DNA of 64,000 bases. Origin: Roseburia lenta (GTDB lineage: Bacteria > Bacillota > Clostridia > Lachnospirales > Lachnospiraceae). Below the pieces are notes generated by a model. It ran no database searches. It worked only from the letters and a program-made list of their open reading frames with translations, and was not told the origin of the DNA. Positions 46,006 to 53,915 of this stretch are shown piece by piece. The stretch lies in contig NZ_JACOPG010000003.1 of assembly GCF_014287435.1 (NCBI RefSeq), positions 434,001-498,000 of the forward strand, in the 5' to 3' direction. The stretch's first letter is position 1. Every line of letters starts with the position of its first letter. Both the position numbers and the translations under genes were made by a program.

Positions 46006-46440
46006 ATGAAAACAGGACTTGAATTCAGCAGAAAAGTGGACACTGCATATATGGCACTTTGCAAACCTTTGTGCAAGAAGTGGCATTTGACGCAGACAGC
46101 CCTGGATATTCTTATGTTTCTGGCAAATAACCCGGAGTTTACAACTGCCCGTGATATTGTTGAGATCCGAAAATTGAAAGCAAATCTGGTATCGGTCAAT
46201 GTAGACCGACTGGTGAGGGAAGGCTATCTGGTGCGACAGGAAGTGGCAGAGGATCGTCGCAAGACGAAACTTTTATGCACATCCAAAGCCGATGAGATCA
46301 TCACACAGGGAAGAAAATTGCAGCAGAATTTTGTTGCACTTTTATTTGCGGGGATTGATGAAGAGACAAGGGATATCCTTTTAGGCAGTATGACAAAAAT
46401 GGAAGAAAATCTTGATTATATACTTGAGGAGGAAGCGTAA
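46006..46440 (+). CDS. MarR-family transcriptional regulator
   Basis: A 144-residue winged-helix regulator with the MarR shape: TQTALDILMFLANNPEFTTARDIVEIRKLKANLVSVNVDRLVREGYLVRQEVAEDRRKTKLLCTSKADEI contains the recognition helix and the DRRKTK wing. The ATG at 46006 is 6 bases after AAAGGAA; the ATG at 46000 would sit against the ribosome site. It is followed by a TauE/SafE gene only two bases later, so it likely regulates that transporter. Confidence 0.9.
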   Translation: MKTGLEFSRKVDTAYMALCKPLCKKWHLTQTALDILMFLANNPEFTTARDIVEIRKLKANLVSVNVDRLVREGYLVRQEVAEDRRKTKLLCTSKADEIITQGRKLQQNFVALLFAGIDEETRDILLGSMTKMEENLDYILEEEA

Positions 46441-46442
46441 AG

Positions 46443-47219
46443 ATGAATTTGTTGCTTACGATCTTAGTTACTTTTTTTGCGGGAATGGGAGCGGGGCTCG
46501 GAACCGGATTTGCGGGGATGAGTGCAGCCGCGGTCATCAGCCCCATGCTGATCACATTTTTGGGGATAGACCCCTATATGGCAGTCGGCATTGCTTTATC
46601 GTCTGATGTCTTGGCGAGTGCAATTTCTGCCTACACCTACGGAAAACACAAGAATCTGGACATAAAAAATGGCTTGATCATGATGGCAAGCGTTCTGCTC
46701 TTTACGGTCGTGGGAAGTTACATTTCCAGTTTGGTACCATCGAAAACCATGGGAAATTTCTCTGTCTTTATGACTTTTTTACTGGGAATAAAATTTATTG
46801 TCCGACCGGTCATGACGACAAAAGAATCTATGGAGAGTGTTTCACCGAAAAAACGTGTGATCCAGTCGATCATCTGTGGCGTTTTGATCGGTTTTATCTG
46901 TGGATTTGTCGGCGCAGGAGGCGGCATGATGATGCTTCTGATCCTGACATCTGTCTTGGGTTATGAATTAAAGACCGCCGTAGGCACCAGTGTGTTCATT
47001 ATGACATTTACAGCACTGACCGGGGCAGTATCACATTTTGCGATCGGTGGCTTGCCGGACGTGACCGTGTGGATCCTCTGCATTGTCTTTACCCTGATCT
47101 GGGCGCGGATCGCTGCCACTTTTGCAAATAAGGCAAAGCCAAAGACTTTAAACCGAGTAACCGGGATCATTCTGGTTGTCCTGGGCATTGCCGTTATGGG
47201 ATTTTCCCTTTTGTCTTAA
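46443..47219 (+). CDS. TauE/SafE-family membrane transporter
   Basis: A 258-residue protein with about eight helices in two similar halves. Each half begins with a Gly-rich motif: GAGLGTGFAGMSAAAVISP near the N-terminus and GFVGAGGGMMMLLILTSVLGYELKTAVGTS in the second half. These are hallmarks of the TauE/SafE (DUF81) family, which moves organosulfonates, sulfite or related anions. It is coupled to the MarR gene, with its ribosome site (GAGGAGG) inside the end of that gene. The substrate is unknown. Confidence 0.88.
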   Translation: MNLLLTILVTFFAGMGAGLGTGFAGMSAAAVISPMLITFLGIDPYMAVGIALSSDVLASAISAYTYGKHKNLDIKNGLIMMASVLLFTVVGSYISSLVPSKTMGNFSVFMTFLLGIKFIVRPVMTTKESMESVSPKKRVIQSIICGVLIGFICGFVGAGGGMMMLLILTSVLGYELKTAVGTSVFIMTFTALTGAVSHFAIGGLPDVTVWILCIVFTLIWARIAATFANKAKPKTLNRVTGIILVVLGIAVMGFSLLS

Positions 47220-47228
47220 ATGAAAACC

Positions 47229-47882
47229 CTACAAAAACTTGCGTAAGACCGGAGCGAGTTTATCGGTGTGCTCGACATAAGAGCCGTGTGTCTCGCCCTC
47301 AAAGATATGCAGGGTCGCCTGTGGCAGGTGATCGGCGATCGTCTGGGTCTCCTTGGGCTTTATCATATCCTTGCTGCCAGCACAGACGAGAGCAGGAAGG
47401 TTGATGGAACGCAATTTGTCCGGCGCAATGTCCGGCTCTAACAGCATCATTTCCACCAGTGGACTGTTTGTCTTTTTGTAAAGAGATTTGATCTCGCGTC
47501 TGGCAGAGCCGGTCAGACCCTTAGGGCTCAGGTTGGCTCCGCACAGAACAATGGCGGAAAGCAGATCCAGGCGTTTTAAGGCTACGAGCAGTGTGATGAT
47601 GGCGCCGTCACTAAAGCCGCACAAGACCGGCTTTTCAATATGTAAGGACTCGATAAAGCAGATGACGTCTGCTGCCATATCTTTATAATGATATTCTTTT
47701 GGGGTGGCACTTTCACCCTGTCCGCGGCTGTCGATGGCATAAACCGTATGATCCATGGACATTTCTGCGATCATGCGATCCCAGATCGCGTGTGTTTCTC
47801 CATTGCCGTGCAAAAAAATGATGGGGCTGCCTTCTCCCTCTTTTTCATAAGATAATATCTGTCCGTTTAGTTGAATATACAT
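47229..47882 (-). CDS. Alpha/beta hydrolase
   Basis: A 217-residue hydrolase with intact elements: HGNGE oxyanion loop, nucleophile Ser in GFSDGA, Asp in AGSKDMI, and His in GETHGSY. It resembles small cytoplasmic esterases or hydrolases of unknown substrate. The ATG at 47882 was preferred over one 15 bases upstream although neither has a strong ribosome site; GCGGGG is the best candidate. It is convergent with the TauE gene with a 9-base gap and no visible terminator. Confidence 0.85.
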   Translation of the reverse strand: MYIQLNGQILSYEKEGEGSPIIFLHGNGETHAIWDRMIAEMSMDHTVYAIDSRGQGESATPKEYHYKDMAADVICFIESLHIEKPVLCGFSDGAIITLLVALKRLDLLSAIVLCGANLSPKGLTGSARREIKSLYKKTNSPLVEMMLLEPDIAPDKLRSINLPALVCAGSKDMIKPKETQTIADHLPQATLHIFEGETHGSYVEHTDKLAPVLRKFL

Positions 47883-47987
47883 AGTAAAACCCCGCATCTG
47901 AAAATTTCTATCTAAATTCTAGCATGATGGGAAAAAAGTTACAACTCCGGGATGGAAACTATGGCTATTATTTAACGTTCTTTTTAC

Positions 47988-48016
47988 TTTACCCACATGG
48001 GGCGAAATGGTATAAT
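47988..48016 (+). promoter_or_regulatory. Promoter of the MFS transporter-GDPD genes
   Basis: A perfect TATAAT (48011-48016) with a weaker -35, TTTACC (47988-47993), at 17 bases. Confidence 0.6.
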
Positions 48017-48054
48017 CTTTGTGTATTATTAAAAAATAAGGGGGTTTTTTACAA

Positions 48055-49374
48055 ATGAAACTAAACGTAAAAAAGACGGTCCAGGTCGGATTCGCGTTTT
48101 TATCCATCTGTGCATTCTGGCAGATGTATAATGCCATCATTCCGATCATCCTGACCTACACATTCCATATGAATGAGACGATCTCCGGTGCCATCATGGC
48201 AGCGGACAATGTACTTGCCTTGTTCTTACTGCCGCTCTTTGGTGGTATTTCCGACCGGTGCAAGTGCAAATGGGGCAAGCGTAAGCCATTTATCCTGTTT
48301 GGAACGATCGCAGCAGTCATCCTGATGCTTTTGATCCCACTCATCGATAATTCTTACTATGAGAACCCGTCGACAGCCAAATTGGCACTCTTTATTGGGG
48401 TATTGGGAGCACTTTTGGTTGCCATGGGAACCTACCGCAGCCCGGCGGTTGCTTTGATGCCGGACATCACACCAAAGCCACTGCGAAGCCGAGCCAACGC
48501 CATCATCAATCTGATGGGAGCACTGGGCGGTATCATGTATCTGGTGATCGCCAGTGTGACTTTGAATTCCAAGAGCGAGCATGAGAACTACTTCCCGATC
48601 TTTCTGATCGTAGCAGGTATCATGGTCGTAGCCGTCATGATCGTTATGATCACGGTAGATGAAGTAGACTTAAATAAGCAGATGCGCGAATATGAGGCTG
48701 CACATCCGGAAGAGAATCTGGAAGTACAGGATGAGTCCGGTAATGCAGAACTGCCAAAGGATGTCAAGAGAAGTCTGATCTTCTTACTCCTTTCCGTAGC
48801 TTTCTGGTTCTTCGCATACAATGCTTTGGAGACATGGTTTACCACTTACGCAAAGAGCGTATGGGAAATGACGACCGGTCAGGCATCCCTTTGCCTTACC
48901 GTTGCAACCGGTGGCGCCATCTTAGCCTATGTTCCGGTCGGCTCTATCGCAGCCAAGATTGGACGTAAGAAGACCATTTTGAGTGGTATCATCCTGATGC
49001 TGATCAGTTTTATCGTGGCACTTGCATTTTCACTTATGAGTGACACCTTCAGCCCGGTTCTCTATGTTCTCTTCTTGTTAGTAGGATTTGGCTGGGCAGG
49101 CATCAATGTCAACAGTCTGCCGATGGTTCTGGAAATGTGTAAGGGAAGTGACATCGGTAAGTTCACCGGCTATTACTATACCTTTAGTATGTCAGCACAG
49201 ATCGTTACACCGATCGTAGCAGGCTTTTTGATGGAGCATGTCGGCTACAAGGCGCTGTTCCCATATGCCGCAGTCTTTATGGTGATCGCATTTATTACCA
49301 TGCAGTTTGTAAAACACGGCGACAGCAGAGAAGGTATCAAGCAGGGGATTGATGCATTTGATTTTGAAGATTAA
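48055..49374 (+). CDS. MFS transporter, SLC45/GPH-like
   Basis: A 439-residue transporter with twelve predicted helices. The N-terminal half has DNVLALFLLPLFGGISDRCKCKWGKRKPFILFG, the GGISDR/GKRKP loop shared by sucrose-transporter (SLC45) and GPH-like carriers. A long cytoplasmic loop (about 200-235) precedes the second half, and a NVNSLPMVLEMC motif is near residue 345. The start follows AAGGGGGTTTTTTACAA. It is 20 bases upstream of a glycerophosphodiester phosphodiesterase gene, so uptake of a glycerophosphodiester is possible, but a sugar is equally consistent. Confidence 0.88.
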   Translation: MKLNVKKTVQVGFAFLSICAFWQMYNAIIPIILTYTFHMNETISGAIMAADNVLALFLLPLFGGISDRCKCKWGKRKPFILFGTIAAVILMLLIPLIDNSYYENPSTAKLALFIGVLGALLVAMGTYRSPAVALMPDITPKPLRSRANAIINLMGALGGIMYLVIASVTLNSKSEHENYFPIFLIVAGIMVVAVMIVMITVDEVDLNKQMREYEAAHPEENLEVQDESGNAELPKDVKRSLIFLLLSVAFWFFAYNALETWFTTYAKSVWEMTTGQASLCLTVATGGAILAYVPVGSIAAKIGRKKTILSGIILMLISFIVALAFSLMSDTFSPVLYVLFLLVGFGWAGINVNSLPMVLEMCKGSDIGKFTGYYYTFSMSAQIVTPIVAGFLMEHVGYKALFPYAAVFMVIAFITMQFVKHGDSREGIKQGIDAFDFED

Positions 49375-49394
49375 GAGAGAGGAAGTAATACATA

Positions 49395-50123
49395 ATGAGC
49401 ACAAAACCACTTGTATGGGCGCATAGAGGAGCCAGCGGATATGCACCGGAAAACACACTTGCCGCTTTTCAGAAGGCGGTAGATTTAGGCGCTGACGGAG
49501 TAGAACTGGATATCCAGTTGACAAAGGACGACCAGATTGTCGTCATCCATGATGAGACGATCGACCGTACCAGCGATGGCAAGGGATGGGTCAAGGATTA
49601 TACTTTGGAAGAATTGCGGGCATTCAATTACAACCGCACCAAACCGGAGTATAAGCATGCTGATATCCCTACCATGCGAGAAGTGTTTGAACTCTTAAAG
49701 CCAACCGGGCTTTTCATCAACATTGAGATCAAGACCGGTGTGGTATTTTATGAAAAGATCGAGGAAAAGATCTTAGCCCTGACCAAGGAAATGGGCATGG
49801 AAGACCGCGTTTGCTATTCTTCCTTCAATCATTACACAGTGACACGTATCCACGAGTTGAAGCCGGATGCAGAGGTTGGATTTTTATATGCAGACGGTCC
49901 GATCGATATGCCGTCTTACGGCGTAAAGCACGGTGTCAACGCACTCCATCCTGCACTTTACAATCTGCAATATGACGGATTTGTCAAAGAGTGCAAGGAA
50001 AAAGGACTCAAACTCAACGTATGGACAGTCAACGAGAGACCATATATGGAAATGTGCTGTCAGTACGGCGTGGATGCTATCATCACTAACTACCCGGATA
50101 TCGCAAAAGAGGTAGTCGGCTAA
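49395..50123 (+). CDS. Glycerophosphodiester phosphodiesterase
   Basis: A 242-residue TIM-barrel enzyme of the GDPD family, hydrolysing glycerophosphodiesters to glycerol-3-phosphate and an alcohol. The metal-binding and catalytic motifs are present: AHRGASGYAPENT (His-Arg), GADGVELDIQLTKD (Glu-Asp), VVIHDETIDRT (second His), and a late NVWTVN. No signal peptide, so it is cytoplasmic, which suits substrate import by the transporter encoded 20 bases upstream. The MgtC-like gene follows 24 bases later. Confidence 0.95.
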   Translation: MSTKPLVWAHRGASGYAPENTLAAFQKAVDLGADGVELDIQLTKDDQIVVIHDETIDRTSDGKGWVKDYTLEELRAFNYNRTKPEYKHADIPTMREVFELLKPTGLFINIEIKTGVVFYEKIEEKILALTKEMGMEDRVCYSSFNHYTVTRIHELKPDAEVGFLYADGPIDMPSYGVKHGVNALHPALYNLQYDGFVKECKEKGLKLNVWTVNERPYMEMCCQYGVDAIITNYPDIAKEVVG

Positions 50124-50147
50124 GACAATATACAATAAGGGGACGAC

Positions 50148-50837
50148 ATGGAAATGTTACAATATTTAGAGCAGTTTAATTTGCTCTCTGTATTTGTGCG
50201 TCTGGCGCTTGCGACGGTCTTGGGGGGATTGATCGGCTTGGAGCGTGGATCGCATGGGCAGCCCGCAGGTCTGCGCACCTTTGCGCTGGTCTGTCTGGGA
50301 GCCACCATTGCCATGATCACAGATGAATATCTGGTTGTGACATATGGCACGGGAGATCCTGCCCGACTGGCGGCACAGGTCATCAGCGGCATTGGTTTTC
50401 TCGGCGTAGGTACGATCATTGTAACCGGAAAGAATTACGTCAAGGGATTGACGACGGCGGCAAGTCTGTGGACGACCGCCTGTCTTGGCATAGCGATCGG
50501 CGCGGGATATATCGCAGGAAGCCTGCTGGCTTTCTTTTTCATCGCTTTCGTTATGACTGTGCTGACAGCTTTAAGCCATTATGTGGATGAGCATAACACC
50601 AAGATTAAGTTGTATCTGGAAGTGGATAAATCAGACGGCATTGAGGTGCTGTATGATTATGTGACCAAGAATGGCTACGAGATTGCTGCCGTTGACAAGC
50701 AGAAGCGGCAATCTTTACAGGGCAAGGACACGGTGCTTATGGTCGTGATCGATCTGAACAAGCGATGTTCGCATGCAGACTTCATCAATGGACTCAATCA
50801 GAACGATTCGATCCATTACATAGAAGAAATTCGATAA
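50148..50837 (+). CDS. MgtC/SapB-family membrane protein
   Basis: A 229-residue protein. The N-terminal two thirds have the conserved MgtC region: RLALATVLGGLIGLERGSHGQPAGLRTFALVCLGATIAM, then GIGFLGVGTI and TAASLWTTACLGIAIGAG, with about five helices. The C-terminal 70 residues form a soluble ACT-like domain. MgtC family proteins influence magnesium or ATPase regulation in pathogens; here the role is unknown. An AAGGGGACG site lies upstream. A terminator directly after the gene separates it from clpX. Confidence 0.92.
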   Translation: MEMLQYLEQFNLLSVFVRLALATVLGGLIGLERGSHGQPAGLRTFALVCLGATIAMITDEYLVVTYGTGDPARLAAQVISGIGFLGVGTIIVTGKNYVKGLTTAASLWTTACLGIAIGAGYIAGSLLAFFFIAFVMTVLTALSHYVDEHNTKIKLYLEVDKSDGIEVLYDYVTKNGYEIAAVDKQKRQSLQGKDTVLMVVIDLNKRCSHADFINGLNQNDSIHYIEEIR

Positions 50838-50852
50838 CAGAGATGCAAATAT

Positions 50853-50883
50853 GGGGAAACTCGGTTGAGTTTCCCCCTTTTTT
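50853..50883 (+). terminator. Terminator after the MgtC-like gene
   Basis: GGGGAAACTC pairs perfectly with GAGTTTCCCC over a GGTT loop, followed by CTTTTTT. Confidence 0.93.
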
Positions 50884-50930
50884 GTTTTATAATTCTCTAA
50901 TATAAGTAAAAACAGAAAGTAGGAAAAAAT

Positions 50931-52442
50931 ATGTCAGAACACGATAATGATTTTCGAGAAGTAATAGATGAAGAAGAAGACAAGAATGCGGATGTCGTAG
51001 AAGTGACAGGCGATACTACGGTAGACCCAAGCGTCGCAGATCCGAATAACGACAAAAAGGATGATTATGAGGACATCTGCTATATCTGCCGCAGACCGGA
51101 GTCTGTTGCCGGCAAGATGATCCACATTCCAAATAACATCTGTATCTGCAACGACTGTATGCAAAAGACCTTTGATTCCATGGAAGGTTTTGGCTTTGGC
51201 AGTGGGGACAATGCAAGTTTAAACAACATTGATTTTTCCAAGATGCCAAATATCAGCATGGTAAATCTTTCGGATCTTTCTGATTTCATGCCGAACATGC
51301 CAAACTCACAGCGTCTGAAAAAGAAGAAAAAGAAAGAAGACAAGCAGGAAGCACCTGTGCTGGATATCAAGAATATTCCGCCACCACACAAGATCAAGGC
51401 AGAACTGGATGAGTATGTGGTCGGACAGGAATACGCCAAAAAGGTTATGTCCGTTGCCGTTTACAATCACTACAAGCGTGTGGCAACCGGGACCATGGAT
51501 GAGATCGAGATCGAAAAGTCCAATATGCTCATGATCGGACCGACCGGTAGTGGTAAGACCTATCTGGTAAAGATACTTGCGCGCCTCCTGGATGTGCCGC
51601 TTGCCATTACAGATGCGACTTCTCTGACCGAGGCAGGTTATATCGGTGATGATATCGAAAGCGTTGTTTCCAAACTTTTGGCGGCAGCAGACAATGATGT
51701 GGAAAAGGCAGAGCGCGGTATCATCTTTATTGATGAAATCGACAAACTGGCAAAGAAGAAAAATACCAATCAGCGTGATGTCAGCGGGGAATCCGTACAG
51801 CAGGGCATGCTCAAACTCCTAGAGGGAGCCGAGGTTGAGGTTCCGGTCGGAGCCAGCAGCAAGAATGCCATGGTGCCGATGACCATCGTAGATACCAAGA
51901 ATATCTTATTTATCTGCGGCGGGGCCTTCCCGGATCTGGATTCTATCATCAAGGAGAGACTCAACAAGGCATCTTCCATGGGCTTTATGGCAGATCTCAA
52001 GGATAAGTACGACAAGGAAGAAAATATCCTGATGAAGGCGACAGTCGAAGACCTCAAGAATTTTGGCATGATACCGGAATTTCTGGGACGTCTGCCGATC
52101 CTCTTTTCACTGGAGGCACTGGATGAGGATATGTTAGTCCGTATTCTGAAAGAGCCAAAGAATGCCATCATCAAGCAGTATCAGAAGTTACTGGAACTGG
52201 ATGAGGTCAAGTTGGAGTTTACGGATGAGGCACTGCATGCCATTGCAAAACAGGCAAAGCAGAGAGAACTTGGCGCAAGAGCCCTGCGTGCCATCATAGA
52301 GGAGTTTATGCTGGATATCATGTATGAGATCCCTAAGGATGACAACATCGGGAAAGTCATTATCACAGAGGACTATGTGACGAAAAAGGGCGGACCAAAG
52401 ATCGTTATGCGCGGAGCAGAAGCCAATCTGATCGAAGGATAA
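50931..52442 (+). CDS. clpX: ClpX-like AAA+ unfoldase with extended acidic N-terminus
   Basis: A 503-residue AAA+ protein. The first 45 residues are highly acidic and precede a zinc-binding domain with two Cys pairs (CYICRRPES and CICNDCMQ). A basic KKKKKKEDKQ linker at about 127-136 leads to the AAA+ core: Walker A GPTGSGKTYL, pore loop GYIGDD, Walker B IIFIDEIDK, and the ClpP-docking loop MGF in place of the usual IGF. Sensor 2 is GARALR. It works as an unfoldase and could dock with ClpP. It is about 80 residues longer than typical ClpX, and no clpP is near, so it may be a second copy. It begins a long colinear gene run. Confidence 0.9.
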   Translation: MSEHDNDFREVIDEEEDKNADVVEVTGDTTVDPSVADPNNDKKDDYEDICYICRRPESVAGKMIHIPNNICICNDCMQKTFDSMEGFGFGSGDNASLNNIDFSKMPNISMVNLSDLSDFMPNMPNSQRLKKKKKKEDKQEAPVLDIKNIPPPHKIKAELDEYVVGQEYAKKVMSVAVYNHYKRVATGTMDEIEIEKSNMLMIGPTGSGKTYLVKILARLLDVPLAITDATSLTEAGYIGDDIESVVSKLLAAADNDVEKAERGIIFIDEIDKLAKKKNTNQRDVSGESVQQGMLKLLEGAEVEVPVGASSKNAMVPMTIVDTKNILFICGGAFPDLDSIIKERLNKASSMGFMADLKDKYDKEENILMKATVEDLKNFGMIPEFLGRLPILFSLEALDEDMLVRILKEPKNAIIKQYQKLLELDEVKLEFTDEALHAIAKQAKQRELGARALRAIIEEFMLDIMYEIPKDDNIGKVIITEDYVTKKGGPKIVMRGAEANLIEG

Positions 52443-52472
52443 TTTTTTACGGTATTGAGGGAGTAGATATAC

Positions 52473-53915
52473 ATGAGATACATCGCACTGACGGAAGCAA
52501 AAGCAGGGATGCAGCTGGCGACCAGCCTATATGATAGTAATGGGCGAACGCTGGTTGGCAGTCATATCCTGCTGACGGACAATTACATCGAAAAACTGAT
52601 CGAATACGGCTATGCGGGTATCTACATCGAGGATGAACTGACACAGGACATTGAGGTGGAGGATGCCATTTCGCCGCAACTGCGTGCGGAGGGCATGGAT
52701 TGCATCGAAAAAAGAGATATTGACGGCTGCAAGGTCGTGGCAGAAAAGTTGGTCGAAGAGATCCTTTCCAAGGGAAGGATTTCTTTGGATATGCTGGATC
52801 TGCGTTCCTATGACGATTATACCTATGCACATTCCGTGAATGTAGGTGTTTTTTGCGGTGTGATCGGCATGGAAATGCACATGAATGAAAAAGAGATGGC
52901 ACAACTGGTCACGGCAGCCCTTTTGCATGATCTGGGCAAACTTGCCATCCCGGGGGAGATCCTCAACAAGCCGGGGCGTCTGACCCAGAAAGAATACAAG
53001 CGCATGCAGGAGCATCCGGTCATTTCCTATGAACTCATCAAGGATCGTTTTGACCTTTCTGCACAGATCAAGGTGGCGGTTCTCTTTCACCATGAAAATG
53101 TCGATGGGACAGGCTATCCTAATGGTGTCATGGGTGAGGAGCAGACTCTTTTTACCAAGATCTTACATGCGGCAGATGTCTATGATGCGCTGGTTTCCAA
53201 GCGTCCTTACAAAGAGCCTTATGCGCCGTGTGAAGCGGCAGAGTATCTCATGGGCGGTTGCGGGATCCTTTTTGACCGGGAGGTTGTTGAGGTCATGCTG
53301 CGTTCCATCCCTCTTTATCCAAAGGGCACCGAGGTGGAATTGTCCGATGGCAGGGTCGGTGTGATCAAGGAGAATGCGGATGCCCACAATCTGCGACCGA
53401 TCGTGCGGCTTTTGGATGGCACGACACTGGATCTGTCTGACCGTGCCAATATGTCGATCGCCATCTTACCGCCAAAGGGCAAGCAGGAAGTTTCTACTTC
53501 TTCTGAGGCCGAGCGGAAGGAAATGATCAAGCATCAGCGGGAGGTTCATATCATCGCGGTGGATGATATGAAGACCAATTTACAGATGATCTATGACATT
53601 TTAAAGGATGATTACAAGGTGACGCTTTTGAAGTCGGGCGCACAACTGATCAAATATTTAGAGAAGAATCCATACCCGGATCTGATCCTGTTGGATATCG
53701 ACATGCCGCAGATGGATGGCATCGAGGCGGCAAAGCGGGTCATGGATATGACAAAGGAGAGTGTGCCGATCATGTTTGTATCTGCACTCTGTGACACCAA
53801 GACGATCATGGCATGCAAGGACTTAAATGTGGCGGGCTATGTCGTCAGACCATACAAGCCGGTTTACATACGTTCTGAGATCGAGCGTATCATAAACCGA
53901 TGGGAGGCAAATTAG
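52473..53915 (+). CDS. HD-GYP phosphodiesterase with C-terminal receiver domain
   Basis: A 480-residue protein. The N-terminal region (about 1-100) resembles the DUF3391-type modulator. The HD-GYP domain spans about 110-300 with HSVNVG, ALLHDLGKLAIP (HD metal pair), HHENVDGTGYPNG (GYP signature) and DVYDALVSKRPYKEP. A linker leads to a CheY-like receiver (about 355-475) with acidic VDDMKTN, phospho-acceptor D in LLLDIDMPQMDG and Lys in RPYKP. The receiver-last order is the reverse of the usual REC-HD-GYP. It degrades cyclic di-GMP, probably under control of the hybrid kinase encoded immediately downstream (stop and start adjoin). Confidence 0.93.
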   Translation: MRYIALTEAKAGMQLATSLYDSNGRTLVGSHILLTDNYIEKLIEYGYAGIYIEDELTQDIEVEDAISPQLRAEGMDCIEKRDIDGCKVVAEKLVEEILSKGRISLDMLDLRSYDDYTYAHSVNVGVFCGVIGMEMHMNEKEMAQLVTAALLHDLGKLAIPGEILNKPGRLTQKEYKRMQEHPVISYELIKDRFDLSAQIKVAVLFHHENVDGTGYPNGVMGEEQTLFTKILHAADVYDALVSKRPYKEPYAPCEAAEYLMGGCGILFDREVVEVMLRSIPLYPKGTEVELSDGRVGVIKENADAHNLRPIVRLLDGTTLDLSDRANMSIAILPPKGKQEVSTSSEAERKEMIKHQREVHIIAVDDMKTNLQMIYDILKDDYKVTLLKSGAQLIKYLEKNPYPDLILLDIDMPQMDGIEAAKRVMDMTKESVPIMFVSALCDTKTIMACKDLNVAGYVVRPYKPVYIRSEIERIINRWEAN

